From PALSA-1355 sp031400775 (GTDB taxonomy: Bacteria; Planctomycetota; Planctomycetia; Pirellulales; PALSA-1355): 37,528 nt of DNA. The notes under the pieces were generated by a model that searched no databases, was not told the DNA's origin, and worked only from the letters and a program-made list of their open reading frames with translations. A program made the translations under genes and the position numbers. The stretch's first letter is position 1. Every line of letters starts with the position of its first letter. Of this stretch, positions 22,732 to 32,575 are shown piece by piece. The DNA lies in NCBI GenBank assembly GCA_031400775.1, contig JANNQN010000033.1, positions 1-37,528 of the forward strand. The letters run 5' to 3'.

Positions 22732-25700
22732 TCCGCACCTCGGCGTCTGGTTGGAAAACGGGAATCCTAATGCGAAAGACCGTGCCGCTGCGAGAAGTTC
22801 GCTCGAGATCCAGCGTGCCCTGCATGGCCTCGACCAACCCCTTTGAAATCGGCAATCCTAGCCCCAGTCCGCCCGTGCCGGATTGGCTCTTGGTGGTGAA
22901 GAACGGCTCGTAGATTTGCGATTGCATTGCCGCGTCGATCCCTTCTCCTCGGTCGGCCACGAGGATCTCGACGTCGCTGGCCGACAAGGTCGCCTTGATT
23001 CCCACCACGCTATCGGCCGGTGATGCTTCGATGGCGTTGACGATGACATTGTACAGCACTTGCCGCAGCGAGTCTTCCGGCAAGCTGACGCAACGCGCGG
23101 CGCCAACGACCTCGACCGTGAGGGTCACTCCCCGGGCCCGTGCGATGCTATCGAGCAGCGCCACCACGTCGCCAATGGTTTGGTTCAGGTCGACCTCGCG
23201 CGGCGTGATGTAGTCCGGTCGATGCAGGTCGAACATCTGGCGCACGATACGGGCGATGCGATCGATTTCTTTTTCGATTCGGCCCACGTAGCTGAAATAG
23301 GGATGCTCGGAAGAGATTCCGTCCTTGATCAGCAAGAACGAGTTTCGGATGCCGGCCAAAGGGTTGTTGATCTCGTGGGCGATTCGGGCCGCGATCCGCC
23401 CCGTGACGGCCAGTTTTTCGTTTTCGCGCAGCATTTTCTCGGTCCGTTTGCGATCGCTGATGTCGTGCAGAATCGCGGTGTAGATCGTGCTGCCGGCGAT
23501 CTCCATCGCCCCGACCCGCATTTCGAGCTCACGATTTGTACCGTCTTTGCACTGCCCTGTCACTTCGCGGGCTCGAATGCGCGTGGAGCGCCCCCGGCGG
23601 CGAGTGCTGTTCTGAAAGTCGGCCTCGCTGGCCATCGGAATCAACAAGCGAATGTGCCGGCCAAGCACGTTCTGCGCCGTGTAACCGAATAGCCTCTGGG
23701 CGCCCGGATTGAACCGCTCGATGATCAAGGATTCGTTGACGGTCACGATCCCATCGGCGACCGTGTCGAGAATTCCCCGCAATCGGGCCTCGCTTTCGCG
23801 AAGTTGTTCGGCCGCTTGTCGCCGCTCGGTGACATCGCGAGAAACTACGACGATCGTCTGCCGACTGTCTGGAGAGAGCCCCCGGACTGACCGATACTTG
23901 GTCTCGAGCCATACGTAAACCCCGTTCTTGCGCCGATAACGAAACACTAACGTGGTCACGATCGATGTATCGGCGTTTGCGGCAACAGCGGCGGAAAATG
24001 CGGCGCAATCGTCGGGATGTAACAAATCGAATGATGTCATGCCGGCCATTTCCTCGGGTTCGTATCCCAAGAGTATTCGGCAGGCTGGCGAAGAGAATAG
24101 TACCCTGCCATCGGCCGCGAGCTGCGAGATCATATCGGACGAGTTGTCGGCTAACATCCGATACCGCTCTTCGCTGCTTTGCAATTCCATGAGCGCCTGG
24201 CGGTGATCGGTGATATCTTCCACGGTGCCCACCCGGCCAAGCACGGCGCCATCGCTCGAAAACATCAGCGACGATCGTACACGGGCCCAGCGTTTCTCGC
24301 CGTTGGCATGGATGAACCGTCGCTCCAGGTTGTGCGATTCGTTGGTCCGGGAGACTCGCAGCCAGTTGGCCAGTGCCGTCGCGTAGTCCTCCGGATAAAA
24401 CACCCGGGTAAAGCCAAGGCCAGCCAGCTCCTGCGCGTCGTATCCATAGATGGCTTGCATTCGAGGATTGGTATAGACCAATTGACCGGCCTCGTCGGAC
24501 ACAAATATTCCGACCGGCGAGGAGTTGCTCAGCAGGCGGAACCGTTGCTCGCTCGCGCGCAGCGCGTCCTCGATGTGCTTCCGCTCGGTGATGTCCAAGA
24601 CGTTTCCCAAAAACCCGGTGACGTACCCGGACTCGTCGGACACCGGGACGGCATTACCCCACACCCAGCAGACCGTCCCATCGTCATGCAGAAAACGAAA
24701 CTCGCGCGAGAATTCCTCGCAACATTCCAAAGCATGCTCCAGGTCGGCGAGGATCTCATCGCGATCGAGCGGGTGCAAAGTACTCAACCACCCCCTGCCG
24801 ACCGCTTCGCTTTCGCGCACGCCGGAAATCGTCGCGTAGCGATTGTTGACGAACAGGCTGTTCGCCTGGCGGTCACACTGGAAGATTCCAACCGGTGAGT
24901 GGACGGCCAGCGTGCGAAACCGCGCCTGGCTTTCGCGCACATCCAGCTCAGCACGCGTCTGGACCGTGACGTCCGATATCATCGCCAGCGAACCCAAGAA
25001 TTGGCCCTGGTCGTCCAGCATGGGGCTCGTGGCGATTCTTAGCCAGCGTTCGCTTCCGTCACGCAAGCGAATCTTAGTCTGGTACGTTTCGTTGACCCCT
25101 TGCTGGCGACGCTCGATACGCTCGCGCATGTCTGTCACCTCGTCCGGGCGGACGAAGTCCATCACGTGCTTTCCGAGAATCTTGTCGGACGGGGTATCGA
25201 AGATTTCGGCCAGGCGTGCATTGACGAAAGTAATCCGCCACTGGGCGTCGACCAGCATGATCCCCTCGTTGGCCGTCTTCACGATTCGCCGATACTTCGC
25301 TTCGCTTTCTTGCAGTGCGATCTCGACGAGATGTCGATCGGTGACGTCCTCGAACGACATAAGACGATGCGGGGTTTTAGAGTCGGCCATCGCCAATAGA
25401 CAGCGAGACCGAACCCAACAAGTCTGGCCGTTGCGGTGTACGCGGTACGTGACGTCCCCCGATTCGCCGGCGGCCGCGTCGCAGAACAGGCTTTGGACCA
25501 GTGCCGCGTCCTGGGCGTCGACGCGGCGCATCCACAGCGTGGGGTCAGCTTCAAGCTCCTCGCGCGTACACTCAAAAATACGTTCGACCGTTATGCTAAC
25601 AAAGACAGCCCGCTTCCAATCGGCCGAAAAAAGTCCAATGCCCACGCCCAGGCCCTGCAGGTGCCGCCGCAAGAATGCGCTGGCAACGCCCAGGCTGCTC

Positions 25701-25801
25701 AAGAATTCGCGATCGCAAGCCGAGCCGGCTTGCGTTTCGGCAATGCGATCATCCCGCTCGACGACTGAGATCGATTCGCGCGTGGGCTTAGAAGGCATCA
25801 T
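22724..25801 (-). CDS. Multi-PAS sensor histidine kinase (six PAS domains, soluble)
   Basis: 1025 residues from the ATG at 25801; the frame is open to 26008 but would run into the neighbouring gene. Six PAS domains repeat about every 125 residues from roughly 40 to 785 (such as RFRTLAVHSPVGIFQ, RFRLLSNSSPVGIFV, RYRMLADNSSDMISQ), most followed by a PAC motif ending DITER/DITDH. The last one resembles FixL (FGYTAQNVLGRHIRLLIP), but I see no clear haem histidine. Then HisKA with His809 in IAHEINNPLAGIRNSF, N box VNAIEAS, and ATP lid motifs DRGEGID and GLGLGLPIS. No membrane segment was seen, so it is a cytoplasmic sensor. Its stop overlaps the receiver gene start. Confidence 0.9.
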   Translation of the reverse strand: MMPSKPTRESISVVERDDRIAETQAGSACDREFLSSLGVASAFLRRHLQGLGVGIGLFSADWKRAVFVSITVERIFECTREELEADPTLWMRRVDAQDAALVQSLFCDAAAGESGDVTYRVHRNGQTCWVRSRCLLAMADSKTPHRLMSFEDVTDRHLVEIALQESEAKYRRIVKTANEGIMLVDAQWRITFVNARLAEIFDTPSDKILGKHVMDFVRPDEVTDMRERIERRQQGVNETYQTKIRLRDGSERWLRIATSPMLDDQGQFLGSLAMISDVTVQTRAELDVRESQARFRTLAVHSPVGIFQCDRQANSLFVNNRYATISGVRESEAVGRGWLSTLHPLDRDEILADLEHALECCEEFSREFRFLHDDGTVCWVWGNAVPVSDESGYVTGFLGNVLDITERKHIEDALRASEQRFRLLSNSSPVGIFVSDEAGQLVYTNPRMQAIYGYDAQELAGLGFTRVFYPEDYATALANWLRVSRTNESHNLERRFIHANGEKRWARVRSSLMFSSDGAVLGRVGTVEDITDHRQALMELQSSEERYRMLADNSSDMISQLAADGRVLFSSPACRILLGYEPEEMAGMTSFDLLHPDDCAAFSAAVAANADTSIVTTLVFRYRRKNGVYVWLETKYRSVRGLSPDSRQTIVVVSRDVTERRQAAEQLRESEARLRGILDTVADGIVTVNESLIIERFNPGAQRLFGYTAQNVLGRHIRLLIPMASEADFQNSTRRRGRSTRIRAREVTGQCKDGTNRELEMRVGAMEIAGSTIYTAILHDISDRKRTEKMLRENEKLAVTGRIAARIAHEINNPLAGIRNSFLLIKDGISSEHPYFSYVGRIEKEIDRIARIVRQMFDLHRPDYITPREVDLNQTIGDVVALLDSIARARGVTLTVEVVGAARCVSLPEDSLRQVLYNVIVNAIEASPADSVVGIKATLSASDVEILVADRGEGIDAAMQSQIYEPFFTTKSQSGTGGLGLGLPISKGLVEAMQGTLDLERTSRSGTVFRIRIPVFQPDAEVRNG

Positions 25802-25880
25802 GCCCCACTTATGCATGCGTGGTACGGCATATCGGTGGCAAAAGCGCCTGCATGATAGGCCACCTGCTGGCTGGGGGCAA

Positions 25881-27815
25881 CTATGCCGAGACCGGCTTGC
25901 GAGCAGCGTGCCTGGCAATGAGCTCGACCAGTGCCCCGTCGATCGGCTTGCTAGCGTAGGCATTGCAGCCGGCGGCGATCGACTTTTGCAGATCGTCGCG
26001 CATGGCATGTGCCGTCAGGGCGATGATCGGACCCGGATAGTCCAACGCACGCAGCCGGCTGGCGGCCGCGTATCCGTCGAGCACGGGCATTTGCATGTCC
26101 ATGACGATCACGTCGAACGGCCTGCCCGCGGCTAGCGCCGCCATCGCCATTTCAACGGCTTGGACTCCGTCGTTGGCCAACGAAACGTGCGCGCCGGCCT
26201 TGCTCAATACGAAGGAGACCAGCTCCTGATTGTCCGGACTGTCCTCGGCCAACAGCACGCGGCAATCGAGAGCCGCGCCGGACCAGAGCGGCTTGTACGC
26301 TGGCTCGGCGGCCGAGGCCTCGCGAGGATGCCGCAACATGCACGCCCCGTCCAGCGGCCCGGGAGCAATTGTCGCGCGAAACGTGCTGCCCTTGCCGGGC
26401 TGGCTGAGCATGCATTTCAGACTGCCGCCGAGCAACTCGGCGAGGCGGCGGCTGATGGCAAGCCCCAGGCCGCTGCCGCCGAACTTGCCGGCCGTGGAGA
26501 CGTCGGCCTGGGCAAATGCTTGAAAGAGCCGGTTCAATTCCCCGGGGCTGATGCCGATGCCTTGATCGATCACGTCGATTTGGAGTTCTTGCTCGCTTTC
26601 CTCATCGCGCGCCAAGCGAACGACGAGGCGAATTTCTCCGCGGTCGCTGAATTTCACGGCATTGCCGACCAGATTGATCAGAATTTGGCGGATCCGCGTG
26701 GGATCGGAAAGGATGGTTGCGGGGATTTCGCCTTCGTACTCGGTGACAAGGCGCAGCCCCTTGGAAAGGGCGCGTACTTGCATCAACACGGCTACGTCGG
26801 AAACGATCTGGTGCGGCGAGCAGCGGATTCGTTCGACCGATAGCTTTCCGGCTTCGATCTTGGACAAGTCCAAGATGCCGTTGATGATCTCGAGCAGAAA
26901 CTCGGCGTTGCGTTTGATGGTCTTGGCGGCCGCGATCGCTTGCGGTTCCTTCAGATCGGCCAGCAGGATATCGGCGAATCCCAGCACCGCCGTCATCGGG
27001 ATCCGCACCTCGTGACTCACGTTGGCAAGGAACTCGCTCTTGGCCTGGTTGGCCGCGACCGCGCTGGCGTTGGCTTCTCGCAGCTCAAGCGATTGCCGTT
27101 CCAAGGCCCCGGCTTGCTCCTCCAGTGCGCGACGCGCGAGCTCTAGACGGTCGGTGTAGTCCTGAAATCCACGCGTGCGCTTGCCGAAATCCAGCTCCAG
27201 CGTCTCGTTGGTGTCTTCCAATCGCGATTGTTGCAGGGCGATTTGAGACATCTCACGCACGCTCTGCCGCATAGAGACCAGCAGAAATCCAACCTCGAAT
27301 GCGACCCACCCCAAGTACTCCGCGGTGCGCACGAGCTGAAATTCCAGCACGGCGAACGTTGGCAAGGGACCGACGATGCTCCGGACAAGGTGGTCGCAGG
27401 CCACGACCGCGGTGGCGGTGGCCAATACCCGCCAATCGCGATAACAGGCCAGCACGGCCAACGATCCAAACACGTGAAACTGCGCTCCGATCTGTCCGCC
27501 GGTGAGGTGGATCAAAAGCACCGACCAGCTCATCTGCGCCACGGCAATCACCTGCCGCGTGCTGGGCCGGCCAGGACGCCAGAGCGCCAGGTAAACCGGC
27601 ACGAGCGTGATACCGCCCCCCACGAGAATCGCGGACCAGGCCGGGAGATAGTCGTGCACGCCGGACGCGGACGGCGGCGCGAAGAACAACACCGCCAGAA
27701 CGGCAGCGATCCATTCGAGCGGCATCAATACGGCGAACAGCCGATCGGTGTGACGGTGGACCGCGTCGAATTGATCGGCCAGCAGCCGCTCGGTCCGCTC
27801 GGTGACGGATGCCAC
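25881..27815 (-). CDS. Hybrid sensor histidine kinase (membrane sensor, HisKA, HATPase, REC)
   Basis: 644 residues from a GTG at 27815, with AGGGAG about 9 nt upstream. The N-terminal membrane domain has about six hydrophobic segments between 28 and 185 (such as LEWIAAVLAVLFFAPP and YLGWVAFEVGFLLVSM), with no large periplasmic domain. A coiled coil follows (about 190-255), then HisKA with His268 (ANVSHEVRIPMTAVLGF) and the HATPase domain (LVGNAVKFSD, DQGIGISP, GSGLGLAISRRL). The C-terminal receiver has phosphorylation site Asp573 (VIVMDMQMPVLDGY). The attached receiver suggests a phosphorelay, so an Hpt protein is needed; none is encoded in the window. The six-PAS kinase gene follows 79 bp downstream. 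Confidence 0.9.
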   Translation of the reverse strand: MASVTERTERLLADQFDAVHRHTDRLFAVLMPLEWIAAVLAVLFFAPPSASGVHDYLPAWSAILVGGGITLVPVYLALWRPGRPSTRQVIAVAQMSWSVLLIHLTGGQIGAQFHVFGSLAVLACYRDWRVLATATAVVACDHLVRSIVGPLPTFAVLEFQLVRTAEYLGWVAFEVGFLLVSMRQSVREMSQIALQQSRLEDTNETLELDFGKRTRGFQDYTDRLELARRALEEQAGALERQSLELREANASAVAANQAKSEFLANVSHEVRIPMTAVLGFADILLADLKEPQAIAAAKTIKRNAEFLLEIINGILDLSKIEAGKLSVERIRCSPHQIVSDVAVLMQVRALSKGLRLVTEYEGEIPATILSDPTRIRQILINLVGNAVKFSDRGEIRLVVRLARDEESEQELQIDVIDQGIGISPGELNRLFQAFAQADVSTAGKFGGSGLGLAISRRLAELLGGSLKCMLSQPGKGSTFRATIAPGPLDGACMLRHPREASAAEPAYKPLWSGAALDCRVLLAEDSPDNQELVSFVLSKAGAHVSLANDGVQAVEMAMAALAAGRPFDVIVMDMQMPVLDGYAAASRLRALDYPGPIIALTAHAMRDDLQKSIAAGCNAYASKPIDGALVELIARHAARKPVSA

Positions 27816-28307
27816 GTGTCGTGTCTCCCTACTGGTCCGTTTCCGGTGCGAAGGGATGGCTGGCGCGACAACGACTCGCGCAACATGCTTCCAATCGGGC
27901 TCGCGACACCAGCGCGAGCTTGTCTTGGCCCGCGATCTGGCGGCGTAGGGAATGAAAAAAATAGCACATGATAAGTGGCCGGCGGCTCGCCGCGCTTCGA
28001 GACGCTCGGCATGCGGGATGTTCAGGTTTCACACCGGCTTAAATCTAGGTCGCCAGCGCGCAACCGCTGGCGGCGCGTTGCGCGATTCGCGGGATCCGCC
28101 GCCTATGACACCGGTTATGACGAATGTGCCGAAATCGAATTCATCCTTGTGTGAACGGTCGTCGCGATTCGCAGGCGTAATCCGTTGCGGGATTTTGACT
28201 TGCAAACGGCAGAGCCTAAGTTTTTATGTAGATTTTGCGGCCAATCTCGTTCTCTGCGCGCCGCGGTCTCTGCATGCTTCGCGTTCGCCCGCGTGGCGGA
28301 GAGCTTG
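27816..28307. other. Divergent intergenic region between the hybrid kinase and the HD-GYP gene
   Basis: 492 bp without a gene I can support. It holds an 8-bp perfect GC-rich hairpin (CGCCAGCG at 28051-28058, CGCTGGCG at 28065-28072, 6-nt loop) with no T tract. A -35-like TTGACT lies at 28195-28200 on the plus strand, but no good -10 follows at the right distance. An A-rich run is at 27954-27962. The promoters for the two divergent transcripts must lie here but cannot be fixed by eye. Confidence 0.45.
28051..28072. repeat. Short perfect inverted repeat (hairpin) in the divergent signalling promoter region
   Basis: CGCCAGCG at 28051-28058 and CGCTGGCG at 28065-28072 flank the 6-nt loop CGCAAC. 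Without a T tract on either strand it is not an intrinsic terminator. It may be an operator or a structured leader element. Confidence 0.4.
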
Positions 28308-29339
28308 ATGCAAGTCCTTATCGTGGATGACAACCCGAGCGCCTTGGAGCTGCTTGAGCACACGCTCAAGCGGAGCGGCTACGAAGTTCTCATGGCCGAC
28401 AACGGCAAGACTGCCCTGGAGATCCTGGATCGTGGGAACTGTCAACTCGTGATCAGCGACTGGGAAATGCCCCAGATGAGCGGCCTCGAGCTGTGCCGCC
28501 ACATTCGCAGCGCCTGCTTCATGAACTACATCTACGTGATCCTGCTCACGGCGCGCCGCGAAGCCTCGGACTCGATCGAGGGCATGTCGGCCGGGGCCGA
28601 CGACTTCATCGTCAAGCCGTTTCAACCCAGCGAACTCACCTTGCGCGTTCGCGCCGGCGAGCGGTTGTTGGGACTGGAGACGCGCGACCTGTTGATCTTC
28701 GCTTTGGCCAAATTGGCCGAATCGCGCGATAACGACACCGGCGCCCATTTGGAGCGAGTCCGCACCTATTCGCGCGTCATCGCCGAGTACCTGGCAAAGC
28801 TGCCCAAGTTCAATGGCCAGGTCAACTCCGACTTCGTGCGTCTGATCTACCTCACCAGCCCGTTGCACGACATCGGTAAAGTCTCGGTTCCCGACACGGT
28901 GCTGCACAAGCCGGGACCGTTGACGCTCGAAGAATTCGAGATCATGAAGTTGCACACCACGCATGGGGCCGAAACGCTCGACGCCGCCTTGAACGAATAT
29001 CCAGCCGCCCGATACCTGCGCATGGCCCGCGACATCGCCGCCAGCCATCACGAGTGGTACGACGGCTCGGGCTATCCCGAGGGCCTGGCCCGCGACAAGA
29101 TTCCGTTGTGTGGGCGGATCGTGGCTTTGGCCGACGTGTACGACGCGTTGACCTCTCGCCGCGTCTACAAAGACGCCTATTCGCACGAAAAGGCCCGGGC
29201 GATCATCATGCAGGCTCGCGGCAGTCACTTCGATCCCGACGTGGTCGACGGCTTTCTGGCGAACGAGAAAACTTTCGTCGCCATCAGCAAGGAGCTGGCC
29301 GATCCGCCGCTGGTGGATTCGCGACTGGTCACCGCCTGA
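28308..29339 (+). CDS. Response regulator with HD-GYP domain (cyclic di-GMP phosphodiesterase type)
   Basis: 343 residues from the ATG at 28308, with GGAGAG 4-10 nt upstream; the frame runs open to 28185. The receiver (1-120) has Asp7-Asp8, phosphorylation site Asp51 (QLVISDWEMPQMSG) and a lysine in IVKPFQP. The HD-GYP domain has the HD pair His187-Asp188 (SPLHDIGKVSVPD), HHEWYDGSGYPEGL with the GYP triad at 255-257, and the end motif ADVYDALTSRRVYKDAYSHEKA. Such proteins hydrolyse cyclic di-GMP to GMP when phosphorylated. It is divergent from the two-kinase operon and is a plausible output of those kinases. Only 34 bp separate its stop from the convergent putA. Confidence 0.9.
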   Translation: MQVLIVDDNPSALELLEHTLKRSGYEVLMADNGKTALEILDRGNCQLVISDWEMPQMSGLELCRHIRSACFMNYIYVILLTARREASDSIEGMSAGADDFIVKPFQPSELTLRVRAGERLLGLETRDLLIFALAKLAESRDNDTGAHLERVRTYSRVIAEYLAKLPKFNGQVNSDFVRLIYLTSPLHDIGKVSVPDTVLHKPGPLTLEEFEIMKLHTTHGAETLDAALNEYPAARYLRMARDIAASHHEWYDGSGYPEGLARDKIPLCGRIVALADVYDALTSRRVYKDAYSHEKARAIIMQARGSHFDPDVVDGFLANEKTFVAISKELADPPLVDSRLVTA

Positions 29340-29373
29340 CGCCCGTGCCACCTGACACATTCGCATCGTCGCT

Positions 29374-32300
29374 CTAAACGCCGCTCGACTCCTCGTCGTC
29401 GCTGGAGATCAGCACCGGAGCAAAGCCGCGCCGCAGGGTGTTCTCGGAAATCGTGCGCGGCACCACGAACTGCTTGAGGTAGTCGCTCCCGCCCGCCTTG
29501 GTGCCGATGCCGGACATCTTGAATCCGCCGAACGGCTGTCGTCCGACCAGCGCTCCAGTGATTCCACGATTCAAATACACGTTGCCCACCAGCAGCTCGC
29601 GGCGAGCGCGCCGCAAGTGCTCCGGGCTGCGCGAGAAAACGCCGCCCGTGAGCCCGTAATCGGTGTCGTTGAGAATGTGTATCGCCTGGTCGAAGTCGGT
29701 TGCGCGGAGCACGACCAAGACTGGGCCGAAAATTTCCTCTTGAGCCAGCCGGCTCGTGGGCGGAAGATTCGTGAAGATGTGAGGGCCGATATAAAACCCC
29801 TCGTCGGCGAGCGGACCGACGTCCATCGCCAGTGCGACCGCGGCGGAAGTTTGACCCAGCTCGATGTACCCGCGAATGCGATCGAAGGACTCGGCGTCGA
29901 TCACGGCCGAGACGCTCGTGGCGGGATCTTCGGCCGGGCCGATCTTCAGGCTGCGAGTGGCCTCGATCAGCCGTTCCAAGAACAAGTCGTAGACCGAATC
30001 CAAGACGATCGCGCGCGAACAGGCCGAGCACTTCTGGCCTTGATAGCCGAAGGCGCTTTTCACCACGCCGGCCACCGCTTCGTCCAGGTCCGCGTCGTCG
30101 TCGACGATGATCGCATTCTTGCCGCCCATCTCGGCGATGACGTGTTTGACGTGCTTCATCGGCCCGGTGGCCGAGACCTGTGCGGCCCGCGCGTTAATGG
30201 CCAGCCCCACGGCTCGCGAGCCGGTAAAGGCGATCGTGGCCACGTCGGGATGCTCGACGAGCGCCGCGCCGACGACCTCACCCCGACCCGGCAAGTAGTT
30301 GAGCACGCCCGGCGGCAGCTCCAGCTCGCGAAAAACCTCCATCAGTTTGGCCGCCACGACCGACGATTGCTCGGCCGGTTTCATGATGACCGTATTGCCG
30401 GTGGCCAGCGCCGCGGTCGTCATGCCCGTCAGGATGGCGAGCGGAAAATTCCAAGGCGCGATGACCGCCGTGACTCCGCGCGGCAAGTACTCGAAGCGGT
30501 TTTCCTCGCCTGGTACATCGGCGCCGCGCGGCGCATCCAGGTCGATGGCTCCGGCGGCATAGTACTCGCAGAAGTCGATGGCTTCGCACACGTCGGCGTC
30601 GGCTTCGCGCCATTCTTTAGCGCATTCGTAAACCATCCAGGCCGCCAATTCGAATCGCCGCCGTCGCATGATCTGAGCCGCCCCGCGCAAGAATTCGGCG
30701 CGGCGTTCCGCTCCCAGCGTCCACCAATCGGCCGACGCTCGCTGGGCAGCCCGCACGGCCGCGTCGGCGCGTTCGGCGGTGGCCATTGCCACGCGGCCCA
30801 CGACGAGCGATTTGTGCGCGGGACAGATCGACTCGATCCACCGGTCGGTCGTTACTTCCTGGCCGTCGATTACTAGCGGATAGCGGCGTTCGAATTGACC
30901 AGCGACCTCGACGAGTGCCGCCTGCATGGCGTCGCGATTGGCCGCGCGCGAAAAGTCGAGCGGCGGCTCATTCTGGTAGCTCGCGGTAAATTTCGAAGTT
31001 GCCAGGCGGCGCGAGGCCGCACCGTCGGTTTTGGCACGATGATCGAGCGGGTTCATAAGTAGTGTCTCCGCCGAGGCGCGCTCCGAAAAATCGGCGCGCA
31101 AAAAGGATTCGTTCGAGGTATTCTCCAACAAGCGACGTACCAGATAGGCCATGCCGGGGATCAGCTCGCCGTAAGGCATGTAGATCCTCAGTCGGTAGCC
31201 GAGATCCACGATCGCGTCTTTTTGCGCGTCGGCCATGCCGTACAACATTTGCAGCTCAAAGCCGCTGTCGGGAATATTCAAATGTCGGGCCACAGCCATC
31301 CCATGGGCCAGCGATCGTAGATTGTGGCTCCCCAGCGCCGTCCGCAGGTGTTGGCGGTTTTCGAGCGCAAAGCGGGTGAGCTCTTCGTAGTTGGCGTCGG
31401 TTTGCCACTTGTTCTCGTAAACCGGAATCGGCCAGCCGATGGCCCGCGCATGGACGGTTTCGTAGTCCCAATAGGCGCCCTTTACCAGCCGGACCCAGAC
31501 CGGCCGGCCCCGTTCGGCCGCCCAATCGCGCAGCGCGCGCAGGTCCTGGGCCGAATCCTGGAGATAACACTGAATCACGATGCCCACGTCGCTGGTATCG
31601 CGGAATTCGTCTTCCATCATCACCTGGCGGAAGATGGCGAGTGTCAATGCCTTTGTGTGATAGGACTCCATATCGACATTTACAAAAACCCGCTGTGCAT
31701 GTGCCGCGCGCAACAAGGTCCGCAGCCGTCCGGCCACGCGGTGCGTCGTTCCGACCGGGTCGATCGGATCGAATTGGCTGTCGAGGGCCGAAAGCTTGAT
31801 CGAGACGTTCACCCGCGGCAGTTCGACGAGCGACGCGCGATCGATCTGCGGCACCTCGGGCCAGCGGTTGACGACGGGCGCGATCCCTTCGATCAGGTCG
31901 ACGTAGGCCCGCAAGTACCGCTCGGCTTCCGACTCGCTGGTCACCGCTTCGCCCAGGATGTCGAGCGTGAACGCGCGGCGCAGCTTGCGTTCGCGCATGG
32001 CGGCGGCCAGGACCTCGTTCTGGTTCGTGCCGGCGATAAACCGCCGGGCGTGTCCCATGGCATTGCGACGCGCGGCGATGGCCAGCGCACGCCCGGCGAT
32101 CGAGCGCGGGGTGGCCACGGCCAGCCCCAGCCGTGCGGCGGAAGGGAGATGCTCGCGGACGTCGTGAAAGTACTCGTGCAGGTGGCGCGTCACGGCGTCG
32201 CTGGTGGCCAACATCGGCAACACGTCGATGAAGCGAAACATCTGCACTTTGACCGACTCATCCTGCATGGCCCAGGACATGATGCGGTCATCCCACCAGC

Positions 32301-32415
32301 GTCGTTCCAACACCGTCGGTTGCGAACCGGCCGCGCGCTCGACCAGGTAATGGCCAATCTCCTGCGTCGTCCGCTCGATTTGGGCCGCTTGGCGATTCTG
32401 GATTTCGTTGGACAC
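29374..32415 (-). CDS. putA: Bifunctional proline dehydrogenase / L-glutamate gamma-semialdehyde dehydrogenase
   Basis: 1013 residues from a GTG at 32415. The FAD-dependent proline dehydrogenase barrel is about 100-450 (VNVDMESYHTKALTLAIF; WVRLVKGAYWDYE; the substrate motif YMPYGELIPGMAYLVRRLLEN). The NAD-dependent aldehyde dehydrogenase is about 500-1000 (APWNFPLAILTGMTTAAL; TGSRAVGLAI; AEMGGKNAIIVDDDADLDEAV; catalytic Cys796 in GYQGQKCSACSRAI). The protein converts proline to glutamate with substrate channelling. It lacks the N-terminal ribbon-helix-helix domain, so it is not a repressor, unlike enterobacterial PutA. No proline permease is adjacent. The ribosome binding site before the GTG is weak, and no other start is evident. 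Confidence 0.93.
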   Translation of the reverse strand: MSNEIQNRQAAQIERTTQEIGHYLVERAAGSQPTVLERRWWDDRIMSWAMQDESVKVQMFRFIDVLPMLATSDAVTRHLHEYFHDVREHLPSAARLGLAVATPRSIAGRALAIAARRNAMGHARRFIAGTNQNEVLAAAMRERKLRRAFTLDILGEAVTSESEAERYLRAYVDLIEGIAPVVNRWPEVPQIDRASLVELPRVNVSIKLSALDSQFDPIDPVGTTHRVAGRLRTLLRAAHAQRVFVNVDMESYHTKALTLAIFRQVMMEDEFRDTSDVGIVIQCYLQDSAQDLRALRDWAAERGRPVWVRLVKGAYWDYETVHARAIGWPIPVYENKWQTDANYEELTRFALENRQHLRTALGSHNLRSLAHGMAVARHLNIPDSGFELQMLYGMADAQKDAIVDLGYRLRIYMPYGELIPGMAYLVRRLLENTSNESFLRADFSERASAETLLMNPLDHRAKTDGAASRRLATSKFTASYQNEPPLDFSRAANRDAMQAALVEVAGQFERRYPLVIDGQEVTTDRWIESICPAHKSLVVGRVAMATAERADAAVRAAQRASADWWTLGAERRAEFLRGAAQIMRRRRFELAAWMVYECAKEWREADADVCEAIDFCEYYAAGAIDLDAPRGADVPGEENRFEYLPRGVTAVIAPWNFPLAILTGMTTAALATGNTVIMKPAEQSSVVAAKLMEVFRELELPPGVLNYLPGRGEVVGAALVEHPDVATIAFTGSRAVGLAINARAAQVSATGPMKHVKHVIAEMGGKNAIIVDDDADLDEAVAGVVKSAFGYQGQKCSACSRAIVLDSVYDLFLERLIEATRSLKIGPAEDPATSVSAVIDAESFDRIRGYIELGQTSAAVALAMDVGPLADEGFYIGPHIFTNLPPTSRLAQEEIFGPVLVVLRATDFDQAIHILNDTDYGLTGGVFSRSPEHLRRARRELLVGNVYLNRGITGALVGRQPFGGFKMSGIGTKAGGSDYLKQFVVPRTISENTLRRGFAPVLISSDDEESSGV

Positions 32416-32575
32416 AGGTGCGTCGCTTCGTGCTTGCGGAAAAGCTCTGGGATAGGTCCGGGTAGTATTGAGTCGTCAGGACCCGCGTCGGCATGCCCCT
32501 CCCAATTCTACGCAAGGGAGCCGTTTTTGAGTGACAATTGGCCCGGTCGATCCAATGATTGAGCCCTCGGGGCGA

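Noticed and set aside
22724..25801. FixL-type haem oxygen sensor
   Set aside because: The last PAS resembles FixL in sequence around FGYTAQNVLGRHI, but the haem-binding histidine is not evident, so haem binding cannot be claimed.
24843..26135. 430-codon open frame antisense to the six-PAS kinase
   Set aside because: Ser/Arg-rich random product opposite repeated PAS motifs.
28051..28072. Terminator for one of the signalling genes
   Set aside because: The stem is perfect but there is no T tract on either strand and it lies between divergent genes.
29617..30876. 419-codon open frame antisense to putA
   Set aside because: No recognisable domain; the opposite strand encodes the aldehyde dehydrogenase active site.
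31324..32562. 412-codon open frame antisense to the 5' half of putA
   Set aside because: No domain, no ribosome binding site, and the proline dehydrogenase motifs are on the other strand.
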